Shown: positions 23,114 through 34,135 of the stretch, one piece after another | How the letters are laid out: each line of letters begins with the position of its first letter | Position numbering within the stretch: position 1 is the stretch's first letter | Source of the DNA: Capsaspora owczarzaki ATCC 30864 | Taxonomy: Eukaryota > Opisthokonta > Filasterea | Reading direction: 5' to 3' | DNA length: 64,000 bases | Assembly: GCF_000151315.2 (NCBI RefSeq) | Contig: NW_011887298.1 | Coordinates: 1,275,695 to 1,339,694, forward strand | Notes under the pieces: model-generated | Database searches by the model: none | What the model was told of the DNA's origin: nothing | What the model saw: only the letters and a program-made list of their open reading frames with translations | Program-made: the position numbers and the translations under genes

Positions 23114-24453
23114 TCATCGGTGCTGCTGCCTATTATGCTGTTTGGCACGGGGAATGACACGATTCTGCGAGTCGAGGTACTCGTCATCGTCATCGCTCGA
23201 CTCAGACTGGGAAGAACGCTCCTCACCCGACGACAAGTCGTCCAAAAGCGCTTCAACGACGCGCTGAGTGCGCCTGGTGGCAAGGTCTTCAGGCGACAAG
23301 GTCTGTGGTTCAAAAGCAGGTTGATCCCGCAATGGCAACCGCTGGGCAAGGCTTGCGGCCGCAGCTTGCACAATAGCGTCCGCGCACTTCTCGAGGGGAA
23401 GAGAAACCAACGTGGAGCAAGCGTTGACAAGATCCAGCCGCAATCGATGATCAACCCGTTTTCGATGGTGCTGCAGCCTTTGCTCTTGCTCATGCTCTTG
23501 CTGCCTTGCGTCTGATGGCAAAGATCGCCGCGTTTTCCGGACTTGTTGTTGGCGAGGCTCACTCTGTTGGACGAGTTGGAGCACCAAGCGAGCGCAGTAC
23601 TCCAACAGCACGGAATCAAGGACGGCGTTGGGTCGGGCACGCACTGTTTCGCGCAGGAAGCGGCGAACTTGTGTTGCGATGGCGTGCAGGGTGCCCACTT
23701 GCGACTCGGACATGACACCAAGGTGCTCGATTGGAAGCGAGGCAATAACAGAGTCGACTGCACGCTCATCCGATACGAAGAGCAACGAAGAACTGGGCTG
23801 CTGAGTGGTAGCGAAGGCGTCGCTCTGGTCGTCCGTCTCGCTGTCAGACATATCAGCGTCAGATTCTTCTTCTTCTTCGTCTTCTTCTTCGCTGGAGTCG
23901 CCCTGGTCGTTGTAGACAGTGTGGTCCCCATGGCTCTCTTCCGTTTGCTGCTGATGGTGCTGATGGTGGACTGGCTGCCGGCCAGCTTGATGCACATGAC
24001 CGTTGGCTTCCGTCGTCTTTGAGGCTTGGTGTTCCCGAGCGTCGCTGGCACCAGCAGTAAAGGCTGCATTGACGCGCAACCCATCTAACACTCGCTGCTG
24101 CAGTGCGTGCCCGCGAACGAGGGCGAGCAATCGCACAGCCTCGCGTGCAAAGCGAATGTCCGAATCCTCGTGAAGCGATGCGAGCCAATGCTGCGTCTCG
24201 CCCCGCAAGTCCGAAAGGCTGGCGACCAATGGAGGCAAAGACAATGGGCTGGGTAAATCGTGCCCTGGTTTGCTGTTCTGATTGGGGGTGCTGTCAGCCG
24301 TGCGAGGATGTGCCGATGCAGCCGAAGCGCGTTTCGGCGTCGAGGTCGTGGATGGAGCAGACTGGGCCGCTTTGCTGGGTGTGGTTCCGTTGGAAATCCA
24401 TGACTGAAGATTGGACTGGACTCGCACCTGCCCTGACGACGACGATGATGTTA

Positions 24454-24531
<78 letters not shown>

Positions 24532-25342
24532 CTTGCCGAGGCATGCTGCTCGCTGGTTGTGCTGCTGGCTGCTCGGAGTAAGCCTTGTAAACCAACGAGT
24601 CTGCTGAAGCCCGGTGCACTGTCGGTGAGGCTCCCGCAGCTGCTGCGGTGGAAGCTGGTCGAAGTGGACCTTTGCCCTTGTGAGTTTCAGAACGAGGCGT
24701 AGACTGATGGTTTGCATACCCCGCGTTTCCGGTTGGACCATCTCGAGTCCCAGTGTAACTCGACTCTGGACGGTACCCGAACGTAGCAGGCCACAACAAC
24801 CCATATTCAGCGCTGAGCTTGACGGGATACGAAACGTTCGAGTCCTTTTGTTTCCTGCTGCTGGAAGTGTAGCTCGTGCCATTACCAGTACTGCTACCAT
24901 GAGCATGACTCGTATTGCTGCTCTGATAGCGGGTTGACGGCGTGCTTGGGAGTGACAGCGCGTCAATCCGGTCGAGCAATTGCTGGTGCTCGTCCAGGCT
25001 CGCGTTCAGCGACGCGCGCAGATCGTCCTGGCCATCGCGGGCAGCAGATCCGTACCCCGCAGTGTTCCATCCAGCAGCAAGGCTCGGCGCACCGGCGAAG
25101 GAAGTGGCGGACGAGGAGGACGAGGCGGAGCGTCGGTGATCGTCATACAGCTGCTGGTGGTACTCGTGGCCGAATGCAAGTCCACCCATCCTACCACTGC
25201 CCATGCTGGCTCGACCACCCGCGCTAGAGTGACTTGTTGGGAGCAGCGGTGGCAGTGGCGATGCGTGCGAGATGGTAGCGAGGCGGCGTCTTGCTTCACG
25301 GAGCTCGGCCAGCACTTGCTCGGTGGACTGCCGATCTGCCAT
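23114..25342 (-). CDS. Unrecognised Ser-rich protein with poly-Ser tract and helical C-terminal half
   Basis: A single uninterrupted frame of 742 residues; I recognise no family. The N-terminus (STEQVLAELREARRRLATI) is a short coiled coil, followed by 350 residues of Ser/Gly/Ala/His-rich low complexity. A run of 26 CAT/ATG units (24454-24531) is read as poly-Ser. Residues from about 380 contain regular amphipathic helices, interrupted by a Glu/Asp tract (SSEEEDEEEEESDADMS). The C-terminal part (about 525-690) looks folded: repeated Leu/Val helices such as VLDSVLLEYCARLVLQLV. The end is acidic-Ser then basic (IPRAKQHNRQQHR). The opposite strand shows a poly-Met frame, which is a shadow. Start: ATG at 25342, 232 bases from the divergent TMEM165 start. 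Confidence 0.7.
24454..24531. repeat. (ATG)26 trinucleotide repeat, coding for poly-Ser on the minus strand
   Basis: Seventy-eight bases of perfect repeat inside the Ser-rich unknown gene; the frame used reads TCA codons. Confidence 0.9.
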
Positions 25343-25574
25343 ACTTGACGAGTGGATTGACTGTGAACGACGAGACCGGAATTCTAGTCACAAGTGAATG
25401 AATGACTGAACGAATGAATGACTGAACATCAAAAGGGAAAGCTCAACGAAAGAGAAGCTTTGGTCTCCGAACTCAGTGCGACTGCGACTGCGACTTTGAC
25501 ACACACACTCCAATTTCAAACTCAAGTCAAGTTCAGTCTGTTTGTTGTTTTGTCTTTTTGGAGTACAAGTCGTG
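25343..25574. promoter_or_regulatory. Candidate bidirectional promoter region
   Basis: It separates head-to-head start codons at 25342 (minus) and 25575 (plus). Contains short tandem motifs (gaatgaatgact, and gactgcgactgcgact near 25478-25495). No defined regulatory motif is recognised. Confidence 0.4.
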
Positions 25575-27245
25575 ATGATGATGATGATCGGCAGACGAGG
25601 AGCGAACGGACGCTCTGTGCTGCTGCTCGCTGTGATGCTCGCAGTGCTGCTTGGATTTGTCGCCATCGCCGCCGACGCCCAGGTACATCAAAACAAAAGC
25701 AGCGCAGCGGTTAAAGACCTCACCGCATTACACAGCCGGGCGTTGGTGGGCGGGGGCAGGGGAACAGAGAGGGCAATGCAGGGCAGAGCGACATTTAGCC
25801 CCAGTTTGCCGACGTGTCCACCTAAAGCGATGGGGGGAAGCACCGCACGCATCCCGCTGAGCAATGAGACGAGCAGCAAAACCAAGCCCCATGAAAACAA
25901 GCTGGATGGCCGAGGTTGGACGCGAACACGAGCAAGCTGTTTGAGAGCAATGGTTCCGCGTGTCCCCCTTTCGCTTTCCTCTTCTCACGGAACTCGACTC
26001 GACTCGGCTCAGCACAGTCACTCAACTCAACTCAAACTCGGAAAGTAGAAGAGGAGGAAGATGACGATGGGAGACGAGATCAGTCGATGGGAGCAAGCAC
26101 GAGATTATTGTACCAAGATTGAAAAACTCAGACTTTTGGGATTTTTGGGGAAAAAACACATATACACACACGAGAAACCACACGAGCATCCTGATAGACT
26201 TACTGGGCAACTTTTGTGCGGTTGACAGGAGGCCGAACAAGCAGTGAACGAGCTCGCCAACGCACCGAACGATCAGGTTGATGCCAATAATGCCAATGCG
26301 TACGATCCGAATGCGTACGATCCCAACGCACCCTCGGGCTGGTTTACCGGTACCAAGAAGAAGGGCTTTGCGAGTGCCTTTGTTGCGTCGCTCTCGGTCA
26401 TTATCGTGTCGGAGATTGGCGACAAGACATTCTTCATTGCCGCCATCATGGCCATGACCCATCCACGCAAGGTCATCTTCATCGGTGCAATCGCTGCGTT
26501 GGCGCTCATGACAGTGTTGAGTGTCGCCATGGGCTTTGCGACAACCATCATCCCCCGCTACATTACCTACTATGCATCCACCATGCTGTTTGTCTTCTTT
26601 GGACTCAAGATGCTCCGCGATGGCTGGAAAATGTCGCCCGACGAAGGCCAGGAAGAGCTTGAGGAAGTCACGCTCGAGCTCAAGCAGAAAGAGCAGGAAC
26701 TCGAATCGCGCCAACACGCCAACGCCGACGTCGAGTCGGGTGGCCTTGCCAGCTCGCTTCGACGCCTCCCAGGGCTCATTCCGCCAGTCATGATGCAAGC
26801 CTTTGTGCTCACCTTCCTCGCCGAGTGGGGCGACCGCTCGCAGATCACGACTATCATTCTTGGTGCCACCGAGGTAGGGGAATGAGTTTTGGTGGTTTGT
26901 TTGTTTGTTTGTTTGGATTTTCTTGCTGGAAACTGACTCGTTCTCCCATTATTGCTCTTTCTACGTCTCTAGGACCCGATCGGCGTCTCAGTGGGTGGTA
27001 CTCTGGGTCACGCTCTGTGCACTGGTCTCGCCGTGCTTGGCGGACAGCTTCTTGCAAAACGTATTTCCGTGCGCACAGGTGAGTAAGCTGCTCGTGTTGT
27101 AATGCTATGTTGGCACGGTTACTCATTCGCACGTTGAACTTTGGATATCTGCTCTTGGGGGGGGGGGTTTTCAGTCACGCTGATTGGCGCCGTTTTGTTC
27201 TTGCTCTTCGCTCTGATCAACCTTGTCCAAAGTCCCGACGAGTGA
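25575..27245 (+). CDS. TMEM165: TMEM165/GDT1 (UPF0016) Golgi cation/proton exchanger
   Basis: Four exons, 25575-25682, 26229-26873, 26973-27078 and 27175-27245; 309 residues. The first exon encodes a signal peptide (LLLAVMLAVLLGFVAIAADAQ). Both copies of the family signature E-x-G-D-(K/R)-(T/S) are present: EIGDKT starting at about residue 98 and EWGDRSQ at about 235, each in the first helix of a three-helix half, with an acidic-charged loop between the halves. These motifs bind the transported cation; the family moves Mn2+ or Ca2+ against H+ into the Golgi and supports glycosylation. Exon 3 carries GVSVGGTLGHALCTGLAVLGG, the expected fifth helix. Length and topology match the family. The first intron is long (546 bases) and the last one ends in a G run followed by TTTTCAG. 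Confidence 0.95.
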
Positions 27246-27366
27246 ATGGCGTGAAACATGCGTGATCCTTAATTTCATTGATTGTTACAAAACCAAGTCG
27301 TGCTTCAATTTTTGTTTGCAGGAAAGTTGAATACAGTACAGTACAAAAAAATTAACAAAATGGCCG

Positions 27367-28500
27367 CTAAAAGTCGTCACGGCGGCTACTCTTGCGCGAA
27401 GAGTGCATCTTCTTTTCCATCATACGACGCTCATTGGCAGCACGCTCTCTGCCAGTGTATCGAATCAAGGAATTGTGAGCAATCGAACCAAGACCATTCT
27501 TTCTCAAAACGAAACACTTACAATCGACGAACTTTCGCCTGCTGCTCGGGAGAGGTTTCGGTTGGAAGTTCGGACGCTTTTGCCAGCATGACTTCGAGCT
27601 TTTCGAATGCATCTTCAATGTTCTTGAGTTGTGTTCGGTGGGTTGTTGACGTTACGTGAAATTCTCCCTCTTTTGTTATGCGGCTACCCTCCTGAAAAAA
27701 GGAACAAACAAATAAAGTTAAAGAAAACCCCGGCAAACAGACATATGACAGGTACGACTCGTTGCGGTTTGCAAATATGATTCCAACGTCAAAGCTGACG
27801 ACGACACAGCCATGCCATGCTGAAAATGGTCGAAACATACAAACTGAACGAGGCGATTTTTCACACGCTCGGGAATCCAGCTGGCTTCGCTGAGGTTGAA
27901 TCGGAGCTCGACCTTTGTATTAACTGACATGGTTTGTCACGTTCATGCAAAATGGAGGAGGGAATGAGTGAAACTGTTTGACAACCAGAACAATCTGCTC
28001 AGAATTGCCTCTCACCTTTGTTCACATTTTGGCCTCCAGGACCACTACTCCGCGCAAAAGTGACCGAGACACGATCTGTAACACCCCCGAGCATACAGTA
28101 ATAGTACTATGAGATGTTATTCAACAAGTCCATTCGGCTAGGGGTCTGAAACCAAACACGCTCGCAGACCTCGTGGAACGGGACCAACAAAGACAGAGCG
28201 ATCCTGCAAAGTGGGCAGCAAAGCAAAGCAAAAAAAAAAAAAAAACGAATGTAGTACGATGTGAGCAATCCGAGGCTTCCATTTTTGTGCTCTGAGACGA
28301 TGTCTGAGCGAGGGTTTTCCCGCCAGTATTTTCCCGCGTTTGTTTTCTTGGGGACGAACCTCCTTGTCTGCGGGAGCGAGTGCTCGACCCGCCTGTGTGC
28401 TCAATGCTCGCAGCCATGTGTGGTGTACAGCCATACACGCGGTTGGCGCCGACTGCAGGCAAGGCGTTGCCATTCGAGGCCAAAAACGAGCGATTGACAT
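27367..28500 (-). CDS. MRPL58: Peptidyl-tRNA hydrolase ICT1 / mitoribosomal protein mL62
   Basis: Six exons: 28500-28360, 28203-28170, 28075-28016, 27923-27850, 27691-27522, 27448-27367; 186 residues (human 206). Exons 3-4 encode SSGPGGQNVNKVNTKVELRF, the class-I release-factor signature with the catalytic GGQ at 72-74. Downstream, RITKEGEF and the basic C-terminal tail ending KKMHSSRKSSRRDDF match ICT1, whose tail enters the mRNA channel. The enzyme releases peptides from stalled mitochondrial ribosomes. The N-terminus (residues 1-47) is Arg/Ala/Leu/Thr-rich with LRALST, a plausible presequence. The exon 1 and exon 2 boundaries (donors GTTCGT and GTCTGC) are the weakest part of the model; they were chosen because they restore VPRDRVSVTF, which aligns with the human IPLDRLTISY. 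Confidence 0.85.
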
Positions 28501-28921
28501 TTTACTGCAAAGGTAAGAAACGAGACTGACATGGACGTCCAAACCCCAAACTCGAAATTACAGTTACAAAGGGAGGTGTTAGTAAAGTTGTTTGCATCAT
28601 TGCGAACTAAAGGAAGGCGAAAGAGAGCTGAGAAATCCGAGCACATTGCAGCTGCACAAAACCCGCCTCGCTTCTGCTCCATTTCCAACCATACGAGTGC
28701 TTTGCCAGACTCCACCAAGTCACCAATGGATGCATCTTTCTTCAAAGTTCATGAGCATTGACAGGGCGATGCGAGAACTTTTCGTTTGGTTTGTACAGTA
28801 CATCCAATTCCAAAACGCCAAAAACGCAGCAACAAAAGACTCTGCATCACAACCTGCTTTGTATGTCAACGACCAGAGGAGTCCACCTGAAAAACAAGTT
28901 GTTGGACGGCGCGTACTCGGT
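28501..28921. other. Intergenic region between two minus-strand genes
   Basis: Upstream region of the MRPL58 gene and 3' flank of the propeller gene. Plus-strand reading frames here are antisense shadows. Nothing else is visible. Confidence 0.4.
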
Positions 28922-29923
28922 TTACGGAAGGTACTCCAGAGACAAGGGGCAGTCGGAAAGGTCTTCTTGGCAAAGCTCAACCGACGAAACCACGGCGGCA
29001 GTCTCAGAGTTGACGCCGACGAGGAAGAAGTTTCCAGCATGGGAGCCAGCCGACTGCTGGAAGATGGCGTACAGGACGCGGGTCTTGAAGTCGAAGGCGG
29101 AGATGGAGCTGTCCATGACGAGGTACGAGGGAACGGTGCCCACCGTCTGGAACGAGGCGTCGCGCGAGTTGAGGTTGACCAGGACACGCGAGTTGCCGGC
29201 GTACGCGAGGCAGGCCATCTTGCCGGTGGCCTGGTCGAACACCATGGAGTCGACGTTGAGCTTGTCGGGAATTTGGTGGACAAGCTGGCCCGAGCGAACG
29301 TTGAAGGCAAACAGGTCGACCTCGACGCTGCCGCTCTTGTTGACTGCGAGCGAGACCCATTCAATGCCAGCGGACTGGTCAAAGCCCGAGATGCGTTCAA
29401 TCACGTCAATGCCGCCAATGCGAGCAATGTCCTGGCGTTGACCGGTGAGCGGATCGATGGTCAGGATGTGGTGGGCATTGCCCTGGCTCGCCTCGCGGCC
29501 CATCGCAATGAGCTTGCGCGTCTCTGGGTCAAAGTCGAGGACCTCGCCAACGCCGACAAAGGTGCCCAGAATGAAGGGCAGCGGGGTCTCGACGACAACC
29601 CTGCCCGTGTTCATGTCGAGCCCGACAATCGTGTTGCGCTGCGACGTCACGTTCAGTCCGATAAAGTAGAAGATGGCGTTGATGGGGTCGATCGTCGCGA
29701 GCTGCTGGGCGATGAGCTCGAACGCGATGGTGGGGCCGACGTTCGTCACGTTACCCGTCTTCGGGTCCACACGCACCAGCGCAGGCGCAGGCGACAGGCC
29801 GTACAAGCCAGACGGCGGCCGCGCAGCGCTGACCAACGACGACGACGACGACGACGACGCGGTCGCGGCAACAATCGCAGCAAAGGCAACAAGCGCAGTG
29901 ACCGAAATAGAGCGGCAGATCAT
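28922..29923 (-). CDS. Secreted beta-propeller-like protein of unknown function
   Basis: One exon, 333 residues. A clear signal peptide (ICRSISVTALVAFAAIVAATA) is followed by a Ser run and then six or seven repeats with the pattern LxxIDPxTG, for example LVRVDPKTGNV, IVGLDMNTGRV, LDFDPETRKL, LTIDPLTGQR and VFDQATGKM, spaced 40-60 residues. Such repeats form four-stranded blades, so the fold is probably a propeller. No catalytic motif is evident. Cys are few, near the C-terminus (LCQEDLSDC). The stop (TAA) at 28922 lies inside a GTAAAC that could act as a splice donor to TTTTTCAG 39 bases on; this would be an unusually short intron and is not adopted. An in-frame upstream ATG at 29968 is possible but would bury the signal peptide. 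Confidence 0.75.
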   Translation of the reverse strand: MICRSISVTALVAFAAIVAATASSSSSSSLVSAARPPSGLYGLSPAPALVRVDPKTGNVTNVGPTIAFELIAQQLATIDPINAIFYFIGLNVTSQRNTIVGLDMNTGRVVVETPLPFILGTFVGVGEVLDFDPETRKLIAMGREASQGNAHHILTIDPLTGQRQDIARIGGIDVIERISGFDQSAGIEWVSLAVNKSGSVEVDLFAFNVRSGQLVHQIPDKLNVDSMVFDQATGKMACLAYAGNSRVLVNLNSRDASFQTVGTVPSYLVMDSSISAFDFKTRVLYAIFQQSAGSHAGNFFLVGVNSETAAVVSSVELCQEDLSDCPLSLEYLP

Positions 29924-30279
29924 TCTGTGAAGGGAAAAGGATGAGAACTTGACTGATCGTGTCGTCAATGCCTCTAAATCCGGATTGGCGCCTCGTAGAT
30001 CTACGGCCTTGTGTGCAAGCTTCTGTTATGATCAAAGATCGTTCCACGAAGATACGAGTAATGGGTTGATGTTGAGAATGACGTTAGGGAAAACTAGAGA
30101 CTTCACTGATACAAAGCGACGAGTGAACACACTCCAAATACAGATACACATCAATCCATAACAGCTTCCACTCGCGCCTTTGCCCTCCCCTTTGTGTCAA
30201 TCAATGCATCAATGCAAATGTGTGGGTGAAGTGGCGGGACGCTTTCGCCCGAACTCATCGCTAGGCAAGCGAAAATACG

Positions 30280-30313
<34 letters not shown>

Positions 30314-30794
30314 AGACGAAAAAAAACCGGATCCAGCCAAAATCCAATGCATTCGGATTTAAAAATCATGCCACGAGGTTGTTCGCAAACGCGCGCCCCC
30401 TGCGGACTCTGTGACATCGCCAGCACGCCTTCCGCGAGCCAAATGCAGCCTACACACAATAGGTGTTATTGTGACCAAGCGAGCGCGGAGGTCCGGTCGA
30501 CACGAGCTTTTGAAAGGGCTGAAACATCAGACATCAAACAGTCAGGATGAGTATCATTTGTTTCTTTCGGTACTGTACTTGAGCTCTGCAATTCATGCTT
30601 CATAGTCTGGTGAGCAACGTGGCAGGAGAGACGGAAACGCATTACAGTAGAATTTCGTGTGTTGAAGAGCACAACAAGTTTGAGCTTTCTAGAACAAGGA
30701 CTTAGATCTACTAAGACCTCAATAAAATAAATAAACAGGATGCCCAGTCCATATTGTCGTTATTCAGTACACTCGCATTCGTCATCACACGCAA
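29924..30794. other. Intergenic region between divergent genes, with A33 tract
   Basis: Head-to-head gap between the propeller gene and HAP40. It holds a homopolymer of 33 A (30280-30312) and an AATAAAATAAATAAA string near 30722. No credible coding exon is visible. Confidence 0.45.
30280..30312. repeat. A33 homopolymer
   Basis: An uninterrupted A run in the intergenic gap upstream of HAP40. No SINE body or flanking duplication was recognised. Confidence 0.8.
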
Positions 30795-32633
30795 ATGGGA
30801 GACGCGTTCTGGCAATCGTACCGCGGCATTACTGCCAAGCTGCGAAAGTGAGTCGTGGTCCTGATTCGGCTTTTCTTTTTTTCAATGGTGCAAAACCGAC
30901 TCCAAAATCAATGCATGTTGTTTGCTTGAATCTGACACTGCGGGGACTGTGAATGATGATCCTGCTGTGTGTGTGTGTGTGTGTGCTGTGTAGGCGATTC
31001 ATGCGCAAACCAAACCTGACGGAGGCAGCGTCGAGCTTCAACGAGCTCTTCGCCTCCATGAAGCGCGATGGCAACAACCAATACGCTGCGTTCTGCCTGC
31101 TTGCTGTTGCCCGGTGAGTGATAGCGGATCGGACGCGAGGAGAGCGAGCGAGAGACACTTGTTCCACTCGTTTTGTGATTGAGCTTGACTGACACAAGAG
31201 CGCTGACGATGCGTGACAATCGCGATCTGGTCGCTGATAGATGTGAACAAGCCATGTCAAACACTGCAGAAGAGGCCGAGAAGACGGTGGAAGCAGGTAA
31301 AAGCCCACGCTCGTTCGCACGTTCGTCTCAATCTCGCTTCGGTGGACTTTGCACTCAATCTGCTGGGCTGCACAAACGATTGTAGCACAACTATTCTTGC
31401 AAGCGGAAATGGAGAACCATACACTGAATTATGCAGGCTACGAGGAGCATTTGCATGAGGCGACGCAATGTTATCTTCAGGCGATTGATGTAAAGCTTGT
31501 CTCTTGTGGTTGTTTTTCTCTCAGTCTGCGCTGTGAGTGTTCATGCACTCACACTTGGTCTGTTGATGACAGCTCTATGTCCAGCTCAACCGGCCGCTAT
31601 TTGCAGCGTCTTTATTCGTGGAGCTTGCGGCCGCAATGAAGGTTGGTTTGACTTTTTCTTCGGTTTTTGTGTTTGTTTTTGGTTGGCAACACTCATCAAC
31701 ACCTGCTCTCTGTGAATCACTTAGCTCTTCAAACGCGTGGATGATGCGGCAATGTACTGCGAAAAGGCAGCAAGGTTCCAGCTCCTTAGCCCCCTTGCCG
31801 CTCTGAGCTCGCTCGAAGAGGCTGTTGCTTGCAAGATTATGAAAAGTACTGGTCATTCATCTATGCTGAGTTGAGTATTTAGGAGACTCACATTGTATGG
31901 TGTTCTTTTTTGGTCATGTCTCTTCCTTCTTTGCGCAGAGGACTACGACGGAGCAATTCTCACGCTTAACGAAATTATCAACTTTGCCCTCGAGCGATTT
32001 GGTATGAGACTCTGAACCCGTTGTTCTTTGCTCGTTGATGTGATTCGCTGACTTTGCACCCATCTTTGCTGACAGGAATCCCAATGCCGAACGGAGAAAC
32101 GCACTGCGCCCCAGGCGCCGCGCTCGATGTTATTTCTCGTGCTGAAGTCACGCGATTACTGCTATTACTCTTGCTGCAGGTAATTGACTTGGCTGTGCAA
32201 GGGCTGCGCGTGTAATCGGTTGGTTTGTGAACGTCCATTTCACGTTCATCGTGCCACTTTTCTTCTTTTTTTTTTTCTTTGTTTTTAAAAATCCAGCCAT
32301 CTCCACATGCCTCGAAGCCCGACCACGCCGTTGTGCTTGAAAAGTTTGCTGCAGATGAATCGACGGCATCCCAGTACATGCCCGAGGAATTGCGATTGCT
32401 GCTCCAGTCGCTCGTGGTAACTAGCATCCGCTTCCACTGTATGTTCTTGTTTCTTCTCGCGCGCTCACCTGAAGCTGCCTGTTCCGTTCCTGCAGCTCAC
32501 ATGCGGTGCCGGAGACACTGCCGGTGCAAGTTTATTGCAAGCTGACCTCTGGATTCACTTTACACCGCTTCAAAACGACCTGATGCAATTGATTGTGACC
32601 GAGCTGCACAATGGCTTTTTGACCAAAGCGTAG
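30795..32633 (+). CDS. F8A1: HAP40 homologue (huntingtin-associated 40-kDa protein, F8A)
   Basis: Ten short exons: 30795-30847, 30994-31113, 31241-31296, 31386-31489, 31573-31641, 31725-31845, 31939-32001, 32076-32179, 32297-32416, 32496-32633; 315 residues (human about 370). The spliced protein aligns along its length with HAP40: FWQSYRGITAKLRKRFMRKP near the start, then AAFCLLAVARCEQA, EAAQLFLQAE, LFVELAAAMK, DYDGAILTLNEI, AEVTRLLLLLLLQPSP and MPEELRLLLQSLV. HAP40 is an alpha-helical, TPR-like protein that sits between the HEAT domains of huntingtin and stabilises it. The Pro-rich loop of the human protein is reduced to a short PMPNGETHCAPG segment. No other family fits. The first intron holds a short GT repeat. 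Confidence 0.9.
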
Positions 32634-32873
32634 CGTCGTAATACACCCTTTCTGTGTGTGTGTCGCATGTGCATTTGCGCCTCACTCGCGCACAAGCATA
32701 ATTCCAAGAGAAAACGGGGGTTTTTGTGGGCTTGCTGATTTTTTTTTTTTTTTTTTGTTTCTTGTTACAGAGCTTGCAGCCAAACAAATGATACACGGAA
32801 CAACAGACATCGCATCAACAATCCAATGCATTCGAAGAGGCCGACCTGCAGTTTTTGTTTTGTTTTGTTTTCT

Positions 32874-33730
32874 TTACTTGGACTCCTTCTTCTTGTCCTT
32901 GGTCTCTTGCTTGAGCTTGTTGAGCTCCTCCTTGTGGGTCTTGAGGTACTCGACCTCCTCAGAGTCCTGTAATTTATTGTGTGTGAATCAAAAGTTGGAC
33001 AAATAAGTCAGTGACATGAACATTGACACATTCGATTCAAATCCGAGTTGGATCAAAATCTGAGTTCGATTGATCAAAATCTGAAAACCTTTGACAATGG
33101 TTTTCAATAAGAAAAAAAAAAAAAAAAAAGAGAGATCGATGACTTTTATTTCTCTCTCTCTCTCGTTCTTGCGGCTTCGGTTGGACGTTTTCACGCGTCC
33201 CCTCGTCACACCAAATCCAAACCGAGTCTCTCATTGTGATGAGCGACCCTTGTTTTTTGTCATCGCGGATCGGCCGTTTCGGCGCCCGAGGCAGCGCAGC
33301 GAACGTGTGATGAGTGTGAGTGCAAAAGGCGAAAGCGAGCTTTTTTTTTTTTTTTTTTTTACCTTCTTCTTGAAGTACTGCTCTTCGATGGCCTTCTCGC
33401 GCTTGCCGAAAGCGCCGCCGCCCTCGCGGATGCCGGCAGTGCTGCCGCTGCCAGCTGTTTGTACAAGACAGAGAGAGTGTGTGTGAGAGCGCGCGCGGTG
33501 AAGCGGTGAAGCGGACAGAACAAAAAGTGAGAACAATGAAAAAAAAAAAAAAAAAAAGGTCAATGCAGTTCCAGTCATTTCCCCCAATGCCGAGGGCCGC
33601 ATCACCATCATCCAGTACAAATGGCAGTGAGAAACGAGGGGAAGGGAACCAGACACTCACAGCTGGAGCTGCTGTTGCGGGCGCCGCGAGCGAGGACCTG
33701 AACGGTGCGGGTGAGTGCGACACGGAACAT
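32874..33730 (-). CDS. ATP5IF1: Mitochondrial ATP synthase inhibitor factor IF1
   Basis: Three exons, 33730-33661, 33454-33363 and 32966-32874; 84 residues. Exon 1 encodes a classic presequence (MFRVALTRTVQVLARGARNS). Exon 2 has the inhibitory core GIREGGGAFGKREKAIEEQYF, which in animal IF1 inserts into an F1 catalytic interface at low pH. Exon 3 gives the C-terminal antiparallel coiled coil (VEYLKTHKEELNKLKQE) and a Lys-rich end. The coiled coil is shorter than in mammals and the His cluster used for pH-dependent oligomerisation is largely missing (one His). The introns contain T-rich tracts read from the coding strand (33341-33360, 33112-33128). The gene lies tail-to-tail with HAP40, 240 bases apart. 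Confidence 0.92.
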
Positions 33731-34135
33731 GATTGGGGAAATAAAGGGGAGTGAGAAGTGAGGCTTAGCAAACCAGAGTCTGGATGAAGGGCAAAAATAA
33801 ATAATAAAATAATAAATAAAGGTGGGAGAGGGGACGATGGGTGGGAGTACTGTGTTCAGATTGATCAATGTTGAGGGGTTTTTTTGGGGAAAAAGCATTG
33901 GAGCATTTTGGAACATTTTGGAAGATTTCGCACTCGACTCGACAACTCGTGCACAAAGGGAGCATGAATAGGAAGGAACTAGTGAATAACAGCAAATGAA
34001 CAAAATGACAAACAGAGGGCACGCACAAACTTCGCATACAACCGGGAAAAAAAAAAACACAATCATCATTATTGGAAACTGGCCGTTGCTCGTTGACATG
34101 CTGACACACCCTCGTGCTTGAGAGACAGCTCACTT
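33731..34135. other. Intergenic region between two minus-strand genes
   Basis: Upstream region of the IF1 gene and 3' flank of AIFM1. It holds A/T-rich AATAAATAATAAAATAATAAATAAA-like sequence near 33795, suitable as AIFM1-distal polyadenylation or promoter-proximal DNA. No gene is visible. Confidence 0.4.

Noticed and set aside
24103-24702. Plus-strand frame with a long poly-Met run
   Set aside because: Antisense reading of the (ATG)26 repeat in the Ser-rich gene.
28883-28922. A 39-base intron extending the propeller protein by 13 residues
   Set aside because: GTAAAC and TTTTTCAG fit, but the length is below the other introns here (about 50 bases or more) and the propeller is already complete.
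29969-30120. Possible tRNA gene in the gaps between genes
   Set aside because: No T-loop/D-loop pair or cloverleaf could be drawn here or in the other intergenic gaps that I inspected.
30280-30312. A33 tract as the tail of a retroposed element
   Set aside because: No element body, internal promoter or flanking duplication could be recognised.
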